This document shows positions 8,472 through 16,893 of a stretch of DNA of 43,348 bases, piece after piece (within the stretch, counting starts at the first letter, position 1; each line of letters opens with the position of its first letter). The notes under the pieces were generated by a model. That model did not search any database. It saw only the letters and a list, made by a program, of their open reading frames with translations, and was not told where the DNA came from. The DNA lies in assembly GCA_002360495.1 (NCBI GenBank), contig DEQO01000036.1:1-43348 (forward strand), given 5' to 3'. The position numbers and the translations under genes were made by a program. This DNA comes from Flavobacteriales bacterium UBA3364 (GTDB lineage: Bacteria > Bacteroidota > Bacteroidia > Flavobacteriales_F > PHOS-HE28).

Positions 8472-10040
8472 ATGACACCTGAGACCACCACCCAAAGTCC
8501 TATTGAGCGCTGGCTACTGCTGCTCTCCGTCGGGCTCGCCGCGATCGCGTTCGATCGACTTTTCTGGGGCCATGATCTGGGGTTGAACCTCTTGTTGTTC
8601 ATCATCCTTGTCGCGTTGCTTCTCCTACAGCGTTACACTTGGAAAGGACTGTCGATCACCGCCCGGATGGTCCTGGGAGGAGCATTGTTGGCCGGTGCCA
8701 TGGTGTATGTCCAGCACAGCGTGATCGCGATGGTCATGGCGATGCTGGCATTGGCCGTCGGGGCGGCATTGGCTCAAGAGCCGCGCTTGCGTTCGTTGTT
8801 CTTCGCGGGCGTTCATTCGATGGCCAATGCCGTGATGGTGCCCTTCGGTCTTCTGCGCCAAATTGACGATGTGGCCTTGTCGCGGGGCGCGCCGCGTACC
8901 GGCTGGCGTTGGGTGAGGATGGGCCTGCTGCCATTACTGCTGGTGCTCTTGTTCACGCAACTCTATCGTGCCGGGAACCCCAAGTTCGATCACCTCACGG
9001 CAGGTTTCATGGATGGTTTGTGGGAGATCTTCGGCGATCTGCTGGAGGGGATCTTCACACCGCACACGTTCTTCTTCCTTTTCGCGCTGGGGACCTGTGC
9101 TGCATTGCTCCTACGGTTCGCCTCGGGTATGGTCGCTCAGCTGGAGGGGAGTTGGACCGATGCCCTGGTGCGCACCAGGCTCCGTCGTCCGCATTGGATG
9201 GCACCACGCGCCATGGATCCGCTCGAACGCGAACGTCGCATGGGCGTGATGTTGCTTGTGGCCGTGAACGCGCTACTGCTCGTCGTGAACGTGATCGACA
9301 TCAATTGGGTCTGGTTCGGGTTCGAAGTGCCGGAAGGGTTCAGCTTGAAGCAATTCGTGCATGAAGGGACGTGGTTGCTCATCATCAGCATCCTGCTCAG
9401 CATGTTGCTGATCATGTACCTATTCCGTGGTAACCAGAATTTCTATTCGAGGAACATCTGGCTGAAGCGCCTGGCCATGCTATGGCTCGTACAGAATTTC
9501 ATCCTCGGCATATCGGTCTTCCTGCGGAACTACCACTATATCTCGTTCCATGGATTGGCATACAAGCGGATCGGGGTGATCGTATTCCTCGCCTTGGTCC
9601 TCATCGGCCTGATCACGCTTTACCTGAAGGTCCGTGACAGGAAGAGCTTGTTCTACATGGCACGCGTGAACGGATGGGCGGCCTTTGCGGTGTTGATCGG
9701 ACTTACCACCGTTGATTGGGACAGCACCATCGTGCGTTACAACCTGGCACATTGGAACAAGGGCGAGATCGATATCGACAACTACCTCTCCATGGGCGAC
9801 AAGGTTCTGCCGCTGCTCTATGCGAACCTGGATGTGGTGGAAATGCAGATGGAACGGCATCGCATGAATACCGTACGCTGGGTCGATCATTTGGAACCGA
9901 GCACCTTCCGGCGCGAACTGGATGCCAAACGCGATCGCTTCACCGCGCGCTACGAAACGTCGCACTGGCAGGAACACAATCTCGCTGATCGGCGGACCAT
10001 GCATGCGCTGGAAGCGATGGGACCCCGTACCGGCAAATGA
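8472..10040 (+). CDS. DUF4173/DUF4153-like polytopic membrane protein
   Basis: 522 residues starting 3 bases after the regulator stop. About ten to twelve hydrophobic segments lie between residues 12 and 410. A cytoplasmic-looking loop follows the first half (R-M-G-V-M-L-L begins the second), and a charged C-terminal tail of ~110 residues contains W-D-S-T-I-V-R-Y-N-L-A, D-Y/N-Y-L and repeated Arg/Glu. The R-Y-N-x-x-x-W/H pattern in the tail is typical of the DUF4173 family, found next to small winged-helix regulators in Bacteroidota. Function is not established. It overlaps the next gene by four bases. Confidence 0.78.
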   Translation: MTPETTTQSPIERWLLLLSVGLAAIAFDRLFWGHDLGLNLLLFIILVALLLLQRYTWKGLSITARMVLGGALLAGAMVYVQHSVIAMVMAMLALAVGAALAQEPRLRSLFFAGVHSMANAVMVPFGLLRQIDDVALSRGAPRTGWRWVRMGLLPLLLVLLFTQLYRAGNPKFDHLTAGFMDGLWEIFGDLLEGIFTPHTFFFLFALGTCAALLLRFASGMVAQLEGSWTDALVRTRLRRPHWMAPRAMDPLERERRMGVMLLVAVNALLLVVNVIDINWVWFGFEVPEGFSLKQFVHEGTWLLIISILLSMLLIMYLFRGNQNFYSRNIWLKRLAMLWLVQNFILGISVFLRNYHYISFHGLAYKRIGVIVFLALVLIGLITLYLKVRDRKSLFYMARVNGWAAFAVLIGLTTVDWDSTIVRYNLAHWNKGEIDIDNYLSMGDKVLPLLYANLDVVEMQMERHRMNTVRWVDHLEPSTFRRELDAKRDRFTARYETSHWQEHNLADRRTMHALEAMGPRTGK

Positions 10041-10522
10041 TCATGGGCACCAACACCGACCTCGTCTTCATCCGCCGTTGGATCGTCTTCTTCATGGTCG
10101 CGTTGATCTTCAGTGGGCTCACGGCAGTGCCATTGGAGTGGGGCACGGCCTGGCTGGCGGATATCACGGTGGCATGGGGTGACCCCTGGAGGGGGTGGGC
10201 CGCGTACGCTGCGGAAGCGGTGGCGTATGTGGGCGGATCCTATCCGATGCTGTTCTATGGGACCGATTGGCTCGCGTTCGCCCACGTGGTCATCGCGCTC
10301 GCCTTCGTTGGTCCCTATCGCGACCCTGTCCGCAATCGCTGGGTGATCGAATGGGGGCTCTGGTGTTGCCTGCTCGTACTACCGCTGGCATTCTTCTGGG
10401 CACCTGTGCGTGGCATACCCTTCTTCTGGCGATGTGTCGATGCATCATTCGGTGTCATCGGCGCCATTCCACTGTGGCTTGTGCTGCGCAGGATCGACCG
10501 CATGGCCGAACGAACACCGTGA
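10037..10522 (+). CDS. Hypothetical membrane protein
   Basis: 161 residues with four hydrophobic helices (near 15-35, 55-80, 85-100, 115-150), opened and closed by charged segments; the C-terminus ends R-R-I-D-R-M-A-E. The ATG overlaps the preceding stop (ATGA); a second ATG at 10043 is equally possible. It is rich in Trp and Pro in the loops. I do not recognise the family. Its position inside the packed operon suggests a role shared with the DUF4173-like protein. Confidence 0.7.
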   Translation: MIMGTNTDLVFIRRWIVFFMVALIFSGLTAVPLEWGTAWLADITVAWGDPWRGWAAYAAEAVAYVGGSYPMLFYGTDWLAFAHVVIALAFVGPYRDPVRNRWVIEWGLWCCLLVLPLAFFWAPVRGIPFFWRCVDASFGVIGAIPLWLVLRRIDRMAERTP

Positions 10523-10530
10523 CCCATCCG

Positions 10531-11463
10531 ATGAGCAACCCAAGAGCTTTTACAGAACTGCGCTGGATGGCGCTGTTCCTGCTGACCGCGACCGGCCTGG
10601 CTTTTGCGCCCGATGCCTATTTGCCCATGTTGGCACGGGCGTTCATGCTACAATGGTGCGTGGGCTTCATCTGCGTATCGGCTTTGCTCATCTGGAGCAG
10701 GCGTTGGTGGATGGCTTTTACCGCCCTGTTCTGTGCCGCGCTGCTCGCGCCACAGATAAGTGCCCCGGAGCAAGCTGCATTCGTCACTACGGACGGGACG
10801 AAGCTGAAGGTCCTGCACATGAACGTGCTGCAGCCGAACTCCGCGTTCGATGCGGCGATCTCAGGTGCACTGAAGAGCGGTGCCGACGTGATCTCCGTGC
10901 AGGAAGTGGGACCCGAGTGGGGAGAGGCATTGCGATCGGGCCTGTGCACGACGTATCCGTATGTGCATATCGAACCACGTACCAATTGCTACGGCATAGC
11001 CTTGTTCAGTAAGCGGCCGTTCACACGCGTCGGGACCATCGTGGTCCTCGGTTCGCCTTTCATCGAAGCGATGATCGAAGTCGACGGTCGGCCTTTGCGG
11101 CTGCTCGCGGTCCATGCCACTTCGCCCATCAGCTATGCACACTTCAAACGGCGCAATCGACAACTGGACCATCTTGCCCGCTACATTGCACAAAGTGGAA
11201 CGGCCACGTTGCTTGTTGGGGACCTGAACACCGTGCCATGGGATAGTGCTTTCGAACGATTCTGTATCCGGGCAGGGCTTGCACCGACCACCGGGGTTGA
11301 TCAGCGGACATGGCCGTCGATCGGCGCTTTGGCACTGATCCCGCTGGACCACCTCTTGATCTCAAGGTCGATCTCAACGTCCTCCATCACCACCGTCCAC
11401 ATTCCGGGCAGCGACCATCGTGGGTTGCTCGCCGAGGTGAACATCGCATCCCATGCGTCCTGA
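10531..11463 (+). CDS. Endonuclease/exonuclease/phosphatase-fold membrane protein
   Basis: 310 residues from ATG 10531. Two or three N-terminal membrane helices cover residues ~10-80, and the EEP domain follows. Its motifs are K-V-L-H-M-N-V (first strand), D-V-I-S-V-Q-E-V (metal-binding Glu), L-A-V-H-A-T-S (catalytic His), L-L-V-G-D-L-N-T-V-P-W (Asp/Asn pair) and the end motif G-S-D-H-R-G-L (Asp-His). All expected catalytic positions are present. EEP proteins cleave phosphodiesters in nucleic acids, lipids or phosphoinositides; the anchored form suggests an envelope substrate, which is inference. The start 8 bases after the previous stop and the 11-base overlap with the next gene place it in the operon. 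Confidence 0.87.
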   Translation: MSNPRAFTELRWMALFLLTATGLAFAPDAYLPMLARAFMLQWCVGFICVSALLIWSRRWWMAFTALFCAALLAPQISAPEQAAFVTTDGTKLKVLHMNVLQPNSAFDAAISGALKSGADVISVQEVGPEWGEALRSGLCTTYPYVHIEPRTNCYGIALFSKRPFTRVGTIVVLGSPFIEAMIEVDGRPLRLLAVHATSPISYAHFKRRNRQLDHLARYIAQSGTATLLVGDLNTVPWDSAFERFCIRAGLAPTTGVDQRTWPSIGALALIPLDHLLISRSISTSSITTVHIPGSDHRGLLAEVNIASHAS

Positions 11464-12172
11464 TATCCGCCGTCTCTTCGTCTGGATGTCCGTTTTCTTC
11501 ATGGCCATGGCATTCCTGGAAAGTGCCGTAGTGGTCTACCTGCGAGCGCTTTATTATCCGGAGGGCTTTGATTTTCCCTTGGTACCGATGAGCGCAACAT
11601 TGGTGACCACGGAAGTGTGGAGAGAGGCGGCTACCCTGATCATGCTGCTGGTCCCGGGGGCGTTGGTAGCACGCTCAGCTCTTGAACGTTTCGCCTGGTT
11701 CTGCTTTGGCTTCGGCGTTTGGGACATCTTCTACTATGTCTGGCTGAAAGTGCTGCTGGACTGGCCTTCCAGTCTCGCCAGCCGCGACTTGCTGTTCCTA
11801 ATTCCGGTGCCCTGGGTGGGACCGGTCTGGGCTCCCTGTGTGGTCTCTTTGGGCCTCATTGGACTTGCGGTGGTGCTCCTTTACGGTCGCTCCAAACGCC
11901 CCTCCGGTCTCGTGGACAAGTGGTCCTGGGCGCTTTTCATCATCGGTGCGCTGGTCATCATCCTTTCGTTCACCCTGGATCCGCTGATGAGCTCTTTCGG
12001 CGTGCAAGGGCTTGTGGACCCCACGCTTATGGAAGAAAGCAGGTCCGCCGCATTGGTCAACGGGCGTGATTATATACCGGAGAGGTTCCCTTGGGCTCTG
12101 TTCGCTCTGGGATGTGGGGTGGCTTTCGCTGGATTATTCCGCTGCTATCGCAGGATCGGCGCGGGGTGGTAG
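11453..12172 (+). CDS. Hypothetical membrane protein
   Basis: 239 residues, overlapping the EEP gene by 11 bases. Five or six hydrophobic helices start near residues 8, 55, 80, 120, 155 and 215. A non-membrane loop near 175-205 contains D-P-T-L-M-E-E-S-R and R-D-Y-I-P-E-R-F. No family recognised. It is the last gene of the packed operon that begins at 7522; 80 bases separate it from the next gene. Confidence 0.72.
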   Translation: MRPDIRRLFVWMSVFFMAMAFLESAVVVYLRALYYPEGFDFPLVPMSATLVTTEVWREAATLIMLLVPGALVARSALERFAWFCFGFGVWDIFYYVWLKVLLDWPSSLASRDLLFLIPVPWVGPVWAPCVVSLGLIGLAVVLLYGRSKRPSGLVDKWSWALFIIGALVIILSFTLDPLMSSFGVQGLVDPTLMEESRSAALVNGRDYIPERFPWALFALGCGVAFAGLFRCYRRIGAGW

Positions 12173-12252
12173 GATCCCGATCCGCACCGGCCATTGTGGA
12201 TAATCTGTAACCATGAGGCACGCAACCCCGTTTCAACCCTACGTCTTTTGTA

Positions 12253-12576
12253 ATGGAAACCAAGACCAAAATGGTAGCTGAAGCCAGACTCTTCGTTCGC
12301 TTGGGACTCCTGTCCTTCGCAGGCTTTGTGTTCTACTACGCGCACCTGTTCTTCGGTGTGATGGATAATGTGTTGATCTTCAAGACTTTGGCTGTCACGT
12401 TCCTGTTGGCCACGGTGCCCTTGCCGATCATCGCCGTCAACAACAAGAAGTTGTTCCCCGAACTCACTTCGAGCGGCAAGACCGTTCTGACCGTGGCAAC
12501 GGCGCTTTTGCTTTTCCATCACTTCCTCATGACCTTCGTTTTCGTCCTCTTCCTGAAGGGTGAAACCGTGTTCTAG
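12253..12576 (+). CDS. Small three-helix membrane protein
   Basis: 107 residues with three hydrophobic helices (roughly 15-38, 42-62, 80-105), Lys-rich at the N-terminus (M-E-T-K-T-K-M) and ending L-K-G-E-T-V-F. Upstream, TACGTCTTTTG close to the ATG is a loose match to the Bacteroidota -7 element, so it may have its own promoter. No family recognised. Base composition is slightly more A/T-rich than in the neighbouring operon. Confidence 0.65.
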   Translation: METKTKMVAEARLFVRLGLLSFAGFVFYYAHLFFGVMDNVLIFKTLAVTFLLATVPLPIIAVNNKKLFPELTSSGKTVLTVATALLLFHHFLMTFVFVLFLKGETVF

Positions 12577-12603
12577 GCCCGGTCTTTAGGCTTCCTTGGG
12601 GCC

Positions 12604-13319
12604 TTGTGCCTTTCATTCTCGCTTAAGAACATCATCCGGATCTCCCGCTGATCGTCGCGGCCGATCGCGACGAACTCCATTCCCGCCCTACACGCCGAGC
12701 CGAGTTCTTGTCGGACCGCCCCGACCTCCTTGCTGGAAAGGACCTCCAGGGCGGTTGGACCTGGCAAGGAATAGATCGCACCGGGCGCTTTGCGGCGCTC
12801 ACCGACTACCGTGACTTGCGGCGTCCATCCGTCGATGGGCCATCACGCGGATCGCTCGTCCTGGATGCGCTCGACCATGGTCCCGATCTTTTGGATACGG
12901 GCCGATACGAAGTATCCGACCTGCGTTTTGGGACGATAGGTCCACTACACTATCACTCGAATGTCACCCAAGCCAACGAGCCGCTTGCTGAAGGTTTCCA
13001 CGCGTTAAGCGATCATTTGCTTGACACACCCTGGCCCAAGGTCGTAAGTGCCGAACAGGCGTCCCGCAGGGCTGTCGAAGTGGACTTGCCCGAAACCAGC
13101 ACCTTGTTCGACCTGTTGCGCGATGCCACCACGGCGGCCGCGACCGATCTGCCGGATACCGGGTTACCGGAGGATCGCGACCTGAGGGTCCAGGACCCGG
13201 AGCTGAAGGGGGGTATCCGGCTTGGATCCCATTCCTCGGGACAGTACCATGTAACATTCGGTACAAGTCTTGCGTTGAACCAACAGCGGCTCGCGCAAGC
13301 AAGCCAAAGGCATACCTGA
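12604..13319 (+). pseudogene. Frameshifted NRDE/TANGO2-family gene
   Basis: In one frame, TTG 12604 onward reads M-C-L-S-F-S-L-K (to ~12627). In the next frame, from 12627, the sequence continues E-H-H-P-D-L-P-L-I-V-A-A-D-R-D-E, joining perfectly into the classic NRDE/TANGO2 N-terminus, in which Cys2 and the N/D-R-D-E motif are hallmarks. A single missing base near 12626 breaks the gene, and the second frame has TAA at 12624. Downstream family landmarks follow in order: G-G-T/W-W-x-G-I, A-A-L-T-D-Y-R-D, P-S-R-G, G-F-H-A-L-S-D-H-L-L-D-T-P-W-P-K. The C-terminal third lacks the expected Y-G-T-R-S-S-T strand. A sequencing or assembly error at the one-base site cannot be excluded. Function of the family: poorly defined, linked to heme/lipid handling. 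Confidence 0.75.
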
Positions 13320-13393
13320 TCACAGGGGACATCAGCCTAGCGGCGTTAAAAGTCCCTGTCCAGGCCCGTAAGCCGGGAGATCAGGATACTCGG

Positions 13394-13425
13394 AAGCCCG
13401 CCCCGTAAGGCGGGCTTCGCCTTTT
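13394..13425 (+). terminator. Hairpin terminator after the NRDE remnant
   Basis: A perfect nine-base stem AAGCCCGCC / GGCGGGCTT with a six-base loop is followed on the plus strand by CGCCTTTTC, a short U-rich tail. It separates the plus-strand remnant from the convergent DUF2490 gene. The minus strand has no U-run, so it is stronger in the plus direction. Confidence 0.65.
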
Positions 13426-14312
13426 CACGGTCCATCCTTCGCAGGGAGCCCCTTCTTGCGCAGATCCAGGTTGTACACGAGGGCTACGTGTAGGGTGGAG
13501 TTCAGTTCGATCAGGTCCGCGCCACTTGCCGCACCTGGACGTTGAATGGTCTGGTAGAGATAGCCGGCCATCACATTCAATGGTGCGCACACCTGATAAC
13601 CCAGCAATGCGGAGATCCGGTTCTGGTTGACATAGTCCAGGCGCTGCGAGTCGCCGAAGTTGATGAAAACCTCATCGTAGATGTTGGCCGTGAATACGCC
13701 AGGTCCGATGTTCCCACCCTTGCCCAGCGGAACGGTCACCCAAACGCGATATCGGAACCTGCTCTGGTAGGTGTAGCGGTCCAGGACACCTTCGTTCGGA
13801 TCGGCGGCGTCGGCTTTCATCTTCGCGATAAAGCGCTCCTCCATCCTGAACCTGTGCTGCACCCTCACTCGGCCGAGAGGCTGGGTCAACTGTACCTGCT
13901 GATAGAGATGGTGTTCCCAGTTCTGGAATTGGGACGGGTGCTCACCATAGGGATAGTTGATGTAGTAACTGTAGCCTTGGGTGAACAGCACCTGGTCGTT
14001 CAGGTGAAAGTTGATCGCCGGGCGGAGCAGGAGCTGCTGCCAGGTCCGGCCCATGTCATGGCGACGCCAATGTGCCTCCGTGTGGAAGCCCCAGTGCTTG
14101 CCAAGTCGATGATCACCCCAATGGGAAACCCACAGATGGGCGTTGGCGTCGGTGACACGTTGTGCTTGCGCTCCGAATGTTGGAGTGATGAGCAAGGCCA
14201 CCAAGGCCCCCAGCGACAGGAATGCAACGGACAAGCCTACACCGCTCGTCCGCAGGTGTTCGCTTCGCGATACGGGCTGAAGGGGATCCTTCGTAAGAGC
14301 GGTCCAGCGCAC
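13425..14312 (-). CDS. DUF2490 outer-membrane/secreted protein
   Basis: 295 residues from a GTG at 14312. A hydrophobic signal core (L-S-L-G-A-L-V-A-L-L-I-T-P, then A-Q-A) lies unusually far in, after ~27 residues, and a TTG at 14234 would give a standard signal peptide, so the start is uncertain. The mature part is rich in aromatic beta-strands: W-x-S-H-W-G-D-H-R, F-H-T-E-A-H-W-R, L-L-R-P-A-I-N-F, Y-x-Y-Y-I-N-Y, R-V-R-V-Q-H-R-F-R-M-E-E-R. This is the DUF2490 pattern, thought to form an outer-membrane barrel of unknown function. The upstream gene ends 4 bases away, but a hairpin lies between. Confidence 0.8.
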   Translation of the reverse strand: MRWTALTKDPLQPVSRSEHLRTSGVGLSVAFLSLGALVALLITPTFGAQAQRVTDANAHLWVSHWGDHRLGKHWGFHTEAHWRRHDMGRTWQQLLLRPAINFHLNDQVLFTQGYSYYINYPYGEHPSQFQNWEHHLYQQVQLTQPLGRVRVQHRFRMEERFIAKMKADAADPNEGVLDRYTYQSRFRYRVWVTVPLGKGGNIGPGVFTANIYDEVFINFGDSQRLDYVNQNRISALLGYQVCAPLNVMAGYLYQTIQRPGAASGADLIELNSTLHVALVYNLDLRKKGLPAKDGP

Positions 14313-14317
14313 CGCTC
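14297..14317 (-). terminator. Intergenic hairpin, possible attenuator
   Basis: GAGCGGT / ACCGCTC forms a seven-base perfect stem with a seven-base loop covering the stop of the upstream secreted-protein gene and the proposed GTG start of the DUF2490 gene. On the minus strand it is followed by only TTACG, so it is a weak terminator at best. It would hide the GTG start, which favours the alternative start at 14234 or coupled translation. Confidence 0.4.
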
Positions 14318-15612
14318 TAAGGCTGTTGGACGATCACTTTCGCGTTACCATCCCTGGTCCGCAAAAAGTAGATCCCATCGGTGGTCACATCGAAACGCAT
14401 TCGATCACCGAGGGTAGTCGTGGTCGTGATCGATCTTCCGACGGCGTCGAACAGGTACACGGTACCCAGAGGGGCACCAGTGGGATCGGAGACCAGGATG
14501 GCCCGATCCATGGTCGTTACAACGAGCACACGGGATCCGTCGTTTTCAAGAACGGTATTCGTCCCCTCCACGCAGCGTTCGAGGACATTGATGGGCATTG
14601 GGGTCGGCGTACCGGACAGCAAGGGTTGCGATGGACCTGTAACTGCGTTCTCTCCATCCACACCGGAACGCAACTGGCCTCCAGTAGGCTCTTGGTCGAA
14701 CTCGACGGTCATTACATAGGCGCCGGGCGGGAGGCATGTCACAGCTTGGTCCGATTGCATCTCAGCGGTCAATTCGAACTGGCCCTGGGCCATGAGGGTG
14801 CCATCAGCGGTAATGGTCCAGGTGAACGTGCCGATCGCGAGGCCGTTGCCCAAGTTGACGACGTAGGGGTGGATGGTCGTACACTCCGTTGCCGGGCAGA
14901 GGTCGATCGACGGGCCCCATTCGCAGGCGAATTCCTCATAGAAACCGGTCCAGAGGTGCAAGGTTCCTTGGAACGTTCCCTCCGGAATAACGGCGTCCTC
15001 GTGAAGTTCCAAGGTGTGCCAGCTATCGGTCCCGATCCCTTTGTAGATCACCGTTTCCCGTGCTAGCGTGTCACCCTCCGCGTCCAATAGGACGAATCCG
15101 GGATAGCTGAAGCCCGAGTTCTCCAAGGTGTTCGTCACATGAACGATCAGTGCTGCATCAGTGAACGGATGCCATTGGATGGAAACGATGTCCAAGTCCT
15201 CGCAGAAGGGGCCTTCACCACCTCCCGACACGTTGAAGCTGTGTTGGAATTCAGGCGCGGAGTCAAGGATGAAAGCACCATCAATGAGGATGTTGTACGG
15301 CCCAGCAGGCAAATTGCCGATGGTGATCTGCTCGGTATGGGGGGTGAGTACGCTCAACCCACCGGGGTCTGTCGCAACAATGGTGATGTGGACCGTACTG
15401 CCCATCAGCATGTGGTCCGCCGAAACGATATATGCACCCGAACTGCTCAGGTCGCCGTGCACCGAAATGGTGATCGCGTCGTTCTCCGTCGGTTCTGCGG
15501 GATCGACACCGATGGAGTTGATGTAGAAGTAGGTCTGTGCATTCGCGAACGCCAGGGAAGAAAGGAGCAGCCACGAAAATGCAATGGACCGGGAGGATGA
15601 TCGTGTTCGCAT
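14317..15612 (-). CDS. Secreted protein with T9SS-like C-terminal domain
   Basis: 431 residues. The signal peptide is clear: M-R-T-R-S-S-S-R-S then a hydrophobic core and A-N-A-Q. The body is beta-rich with several Ig-like stretches: strand runs near residues 30-130 (P-T-E-N-D-A-I-T-I-S-V), a middle domain with cysteines, and a Thr-rich part. The last ~75 residues (V-Y-L-F-D-A-V-G-R, D-G-I-Y-F-L-R-T, K-V-I-V-Q) match the type A sorting domain that sends proteins through the type IX secretion system and anchors them to the surface. Biological role unknown; no catalytic motif was seen. Confidence 0.75.
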   Translation of the reverse strand: MRTRSSSRSIAFSWLLLSSLAFANAQTYFYINSIGVDPAEPTENDAITISVHGDLSSSGAYIVSADHMLMGSTVHITIVATDPGGLSVLTPHTEQITIGNLPAGPYNILIDGAFILDSAPEFQHSFNVSGGGEGPFCEDLDIVSIQWHPFTDAALIVHVTNTLENSGFSYPGFVLLDAEGDTLARETVIYKGIGTDSWHTLELHEDAVIPEGTFQGTLHLWTGFYEEFACEWGPSIDLCPATECTTIHPYVVNLGNGLAIGTFTWTITADGTLMAQGQFELTAEMQSDQAVTCLPPGAYVMTVEFDQEPTGGQLRSGVDGENAVTGPSQPLLSGTPTPMPINVLERCVEGTNTVLENDGSRVLVVTTMDRAILVSDPTGAPLGTVYLFDAVGRSITTTTTLGDRMRFDVTTDGIYFLRTRDGNAKVIVQQP

Positions 15613-15664
15613 GATCGATCGGTTTCGCGGGTATGACGGTCGAAAAGGGCAATTCGATGCCTCA

Positions 15665-16156
15665 TCAACTCTTCATGTTCTCGAACGTGAGCGGGATCTC
15701 GAAGTCCTTCTCCCTGCACAGGGCCATCACCGCCTGGAGGTCATCGATCTTCTTGCCGTTCACACGGATCAGATCGTCCATGATCTGCGGTTGCACCTTC
15801 AGTCCGGTATCCTTGATGGCCTTCACGATCTTCTTGGCGGTCTCGCGTTCGATCCCCTGCTTCACCTTGATGATGCGGTACAGCGTTTTTCCGCTCGGTA
15901 CCGGTTCCTCCTTCAGGTCATAGCTGCGCACATCGACCTTCTGCTTGCCACTTCGCTCCAATAGGATGTCGAGCAAGGCGTCCAGTTTCATATGGTCCTC
16001 GGTGCTAAGGCGGATGGTGAGGGCCTTCTTGTCCAGTTCAATGGTGCTGTTGGTCCCCCGTAGGTCGTAACGGGTGTCCACTTCCCGCTTCACCACATTT
16101 ATGGCGTTGTCGAGCATCTGCAGGTCGACCTTGGAGAGGATGTCTACGGAAGGCAT
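15665..16156 (-). CDS. yajQ: YajQ-family nucleotide-binding protein
   Basis: 163 residues, the standard length. It begins M-P-S-V-D-I-L-S-K-V-D and contains L-D-N-A-I-N-V-V-K-R-E-V-D-T-R-Y-D-L-R-G (N-terminal ferredoxin-like half) and the second half V-Q-P-Q-I-M-D-D-L-I-R-V-N-G-K-K-I-D-D-L-Q. The family binds nucleotides, including cyclic di-GMP in some members, and has been tied to transcription and phage processes. The ATG at 16156 is preferred over a much longer open frame on the same strand, which has no resemblance to the family. The divergent lipoprotein gene starts 93 bases away. Confidence 0.93.
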   Translation of the reverse strand: MPSVDILSKVDLQMLDNAINVVKREVDTRYDLRGTNSTIELDKKALTIRLSTEDHMKLDALLDILLERSGKQKVDVRSYDLKEEPVPSGKTLYRIIKVKQGIERETAKKIVKAIKDTGLKVQPQIMDDLIRVNGKKIDDLQAVMALCREKDFEIPLTFENMKS

Positions 16157-16249
16157 GGTAAGGTGTGATCGGTCGGGTTCGGAACGCGAAAGTAGGAGCA
16201 CCATCGTCCGGTCCAACCGATTATTTTCGACCCACAAACCAACCGACCC

Positions 16250-16810
16250 ATGCTTAATAGGATCCTGCCGGTGACCGCTGTCCTGGTCATCTTCTCCGCC
16301 TGTGGCGGCGGGGTTACACCCGAACAACAAGCCCAAATGGACAAGGAGGCCGCCAACAAGGCCGCCTTCGAGAACATCGGTAAAGCTTGGAATACCGGCG
16401 ACGAGAAGTTGCTGGCCGATAACCTCGCCGACAACTTCATGACGCACAACCCGGACCCCATGATCCAAAGTACCGGGAAGCAACAGATCATCGACCAAAT
16501 GAAGACCTACCGTGGCAGCAGCCCTGACATGAGCGCTGAAGGCAAAGTGATGCTCGTGGACGGCGACTGGGTCGCTGGCGTGGCGATGGTCAAGGGTACG
16601 AATACGGGTGACATGGGTCCCGGCATGCCGGCAACCGGTAAGGCCTGGGAGGCCACCGGCATCGATGTCATGCGCTTCGAGAACGGGAAGGCCGTGGAGT
16701 TGTGGACGGTCTTCGACGTGATGAAAATGATGAGCGACATGGGCATCAACATGGGCGGTGGCGCGGATACCACCCAAACCGCGCCTGCCGAGGCGCCTGC
16801 GGCCAATTAA
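16250..16810 (+). CDS. Lipoprotein with NTF2/SnoaL-like domain
   Basis: 186 residues. A lipoprotein signal ends in the lipobox F-S-A-C at residues 15-18. Residues ~40-165 read as a SnoaL/NTF2-like cone fold: a helix (A-F-E-N-I-G-K-A-W-N-T-G-D), then D-N-F-M-T-H-N-P-D-P, the central strand (D-G-D-W-V-A-G-V-A-M-V-K-G-T) and G-I-D-V-M-R-F-E-N-G-K-A-V-E-L-W. The tail is low in complexity (Met, Gly, Ala and Thr rich). Members of this fold include polyketide cyclases and many proteins with no known activity, so the substrate is not predicted. A strong terminator follows. Confidence 0.82.
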   Translation: MLNRILPVTAVLVIFSACGGGVTPEQQAQMDKEAANKAAFENIGKAWNTGDEKLLADNLADNFMTHNPDPMIQSTGKQQIIDQMKTYRGSSPDMSAEGKVMLVDGDWVAGVAMVKGTNTGDMGPGMPATGKAWEATGIDVMRFENGKAVELWTVFDVMKMMSDMGINMGGGADTTQTAPAEAPAAN

Positions 16811-16827
16811 TAGAGGCACGAACCCTA

Positions 16828-16857
16828 GGAACGCCCCGCCAAGGGGCGTTCCTTTTT
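16828..16857 (+). terminator. Rho-independent terminator
   Basis: Perfect ten-base stem GGAACGCCCC / GGGGCGTTCC with loop GCCAA, followed by TTTTT. It closes the lipoprotein gene and separates it from the pyrimidine catabolism genes. Confidence 0.92.
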
Positions 16858-16893
16858 CCTCGCCATCGTAGCTTAGTCCACTATTCAACAGCC

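Noticed and set aside
12620..12630. Programmed frameshift in the NRDE gene
   Set aside because: No X-XXY-YYZ slippery heptamer or downstream structure is visible at the shift, and the C-terminal part looks decayed too.
12964..13332. Minus-strand frame of 122 residues within the NRDE remnant
   Set aside because: Pro/Arg/Gly-rich shadow translation; the plus strand carries the recognisable family motifs.
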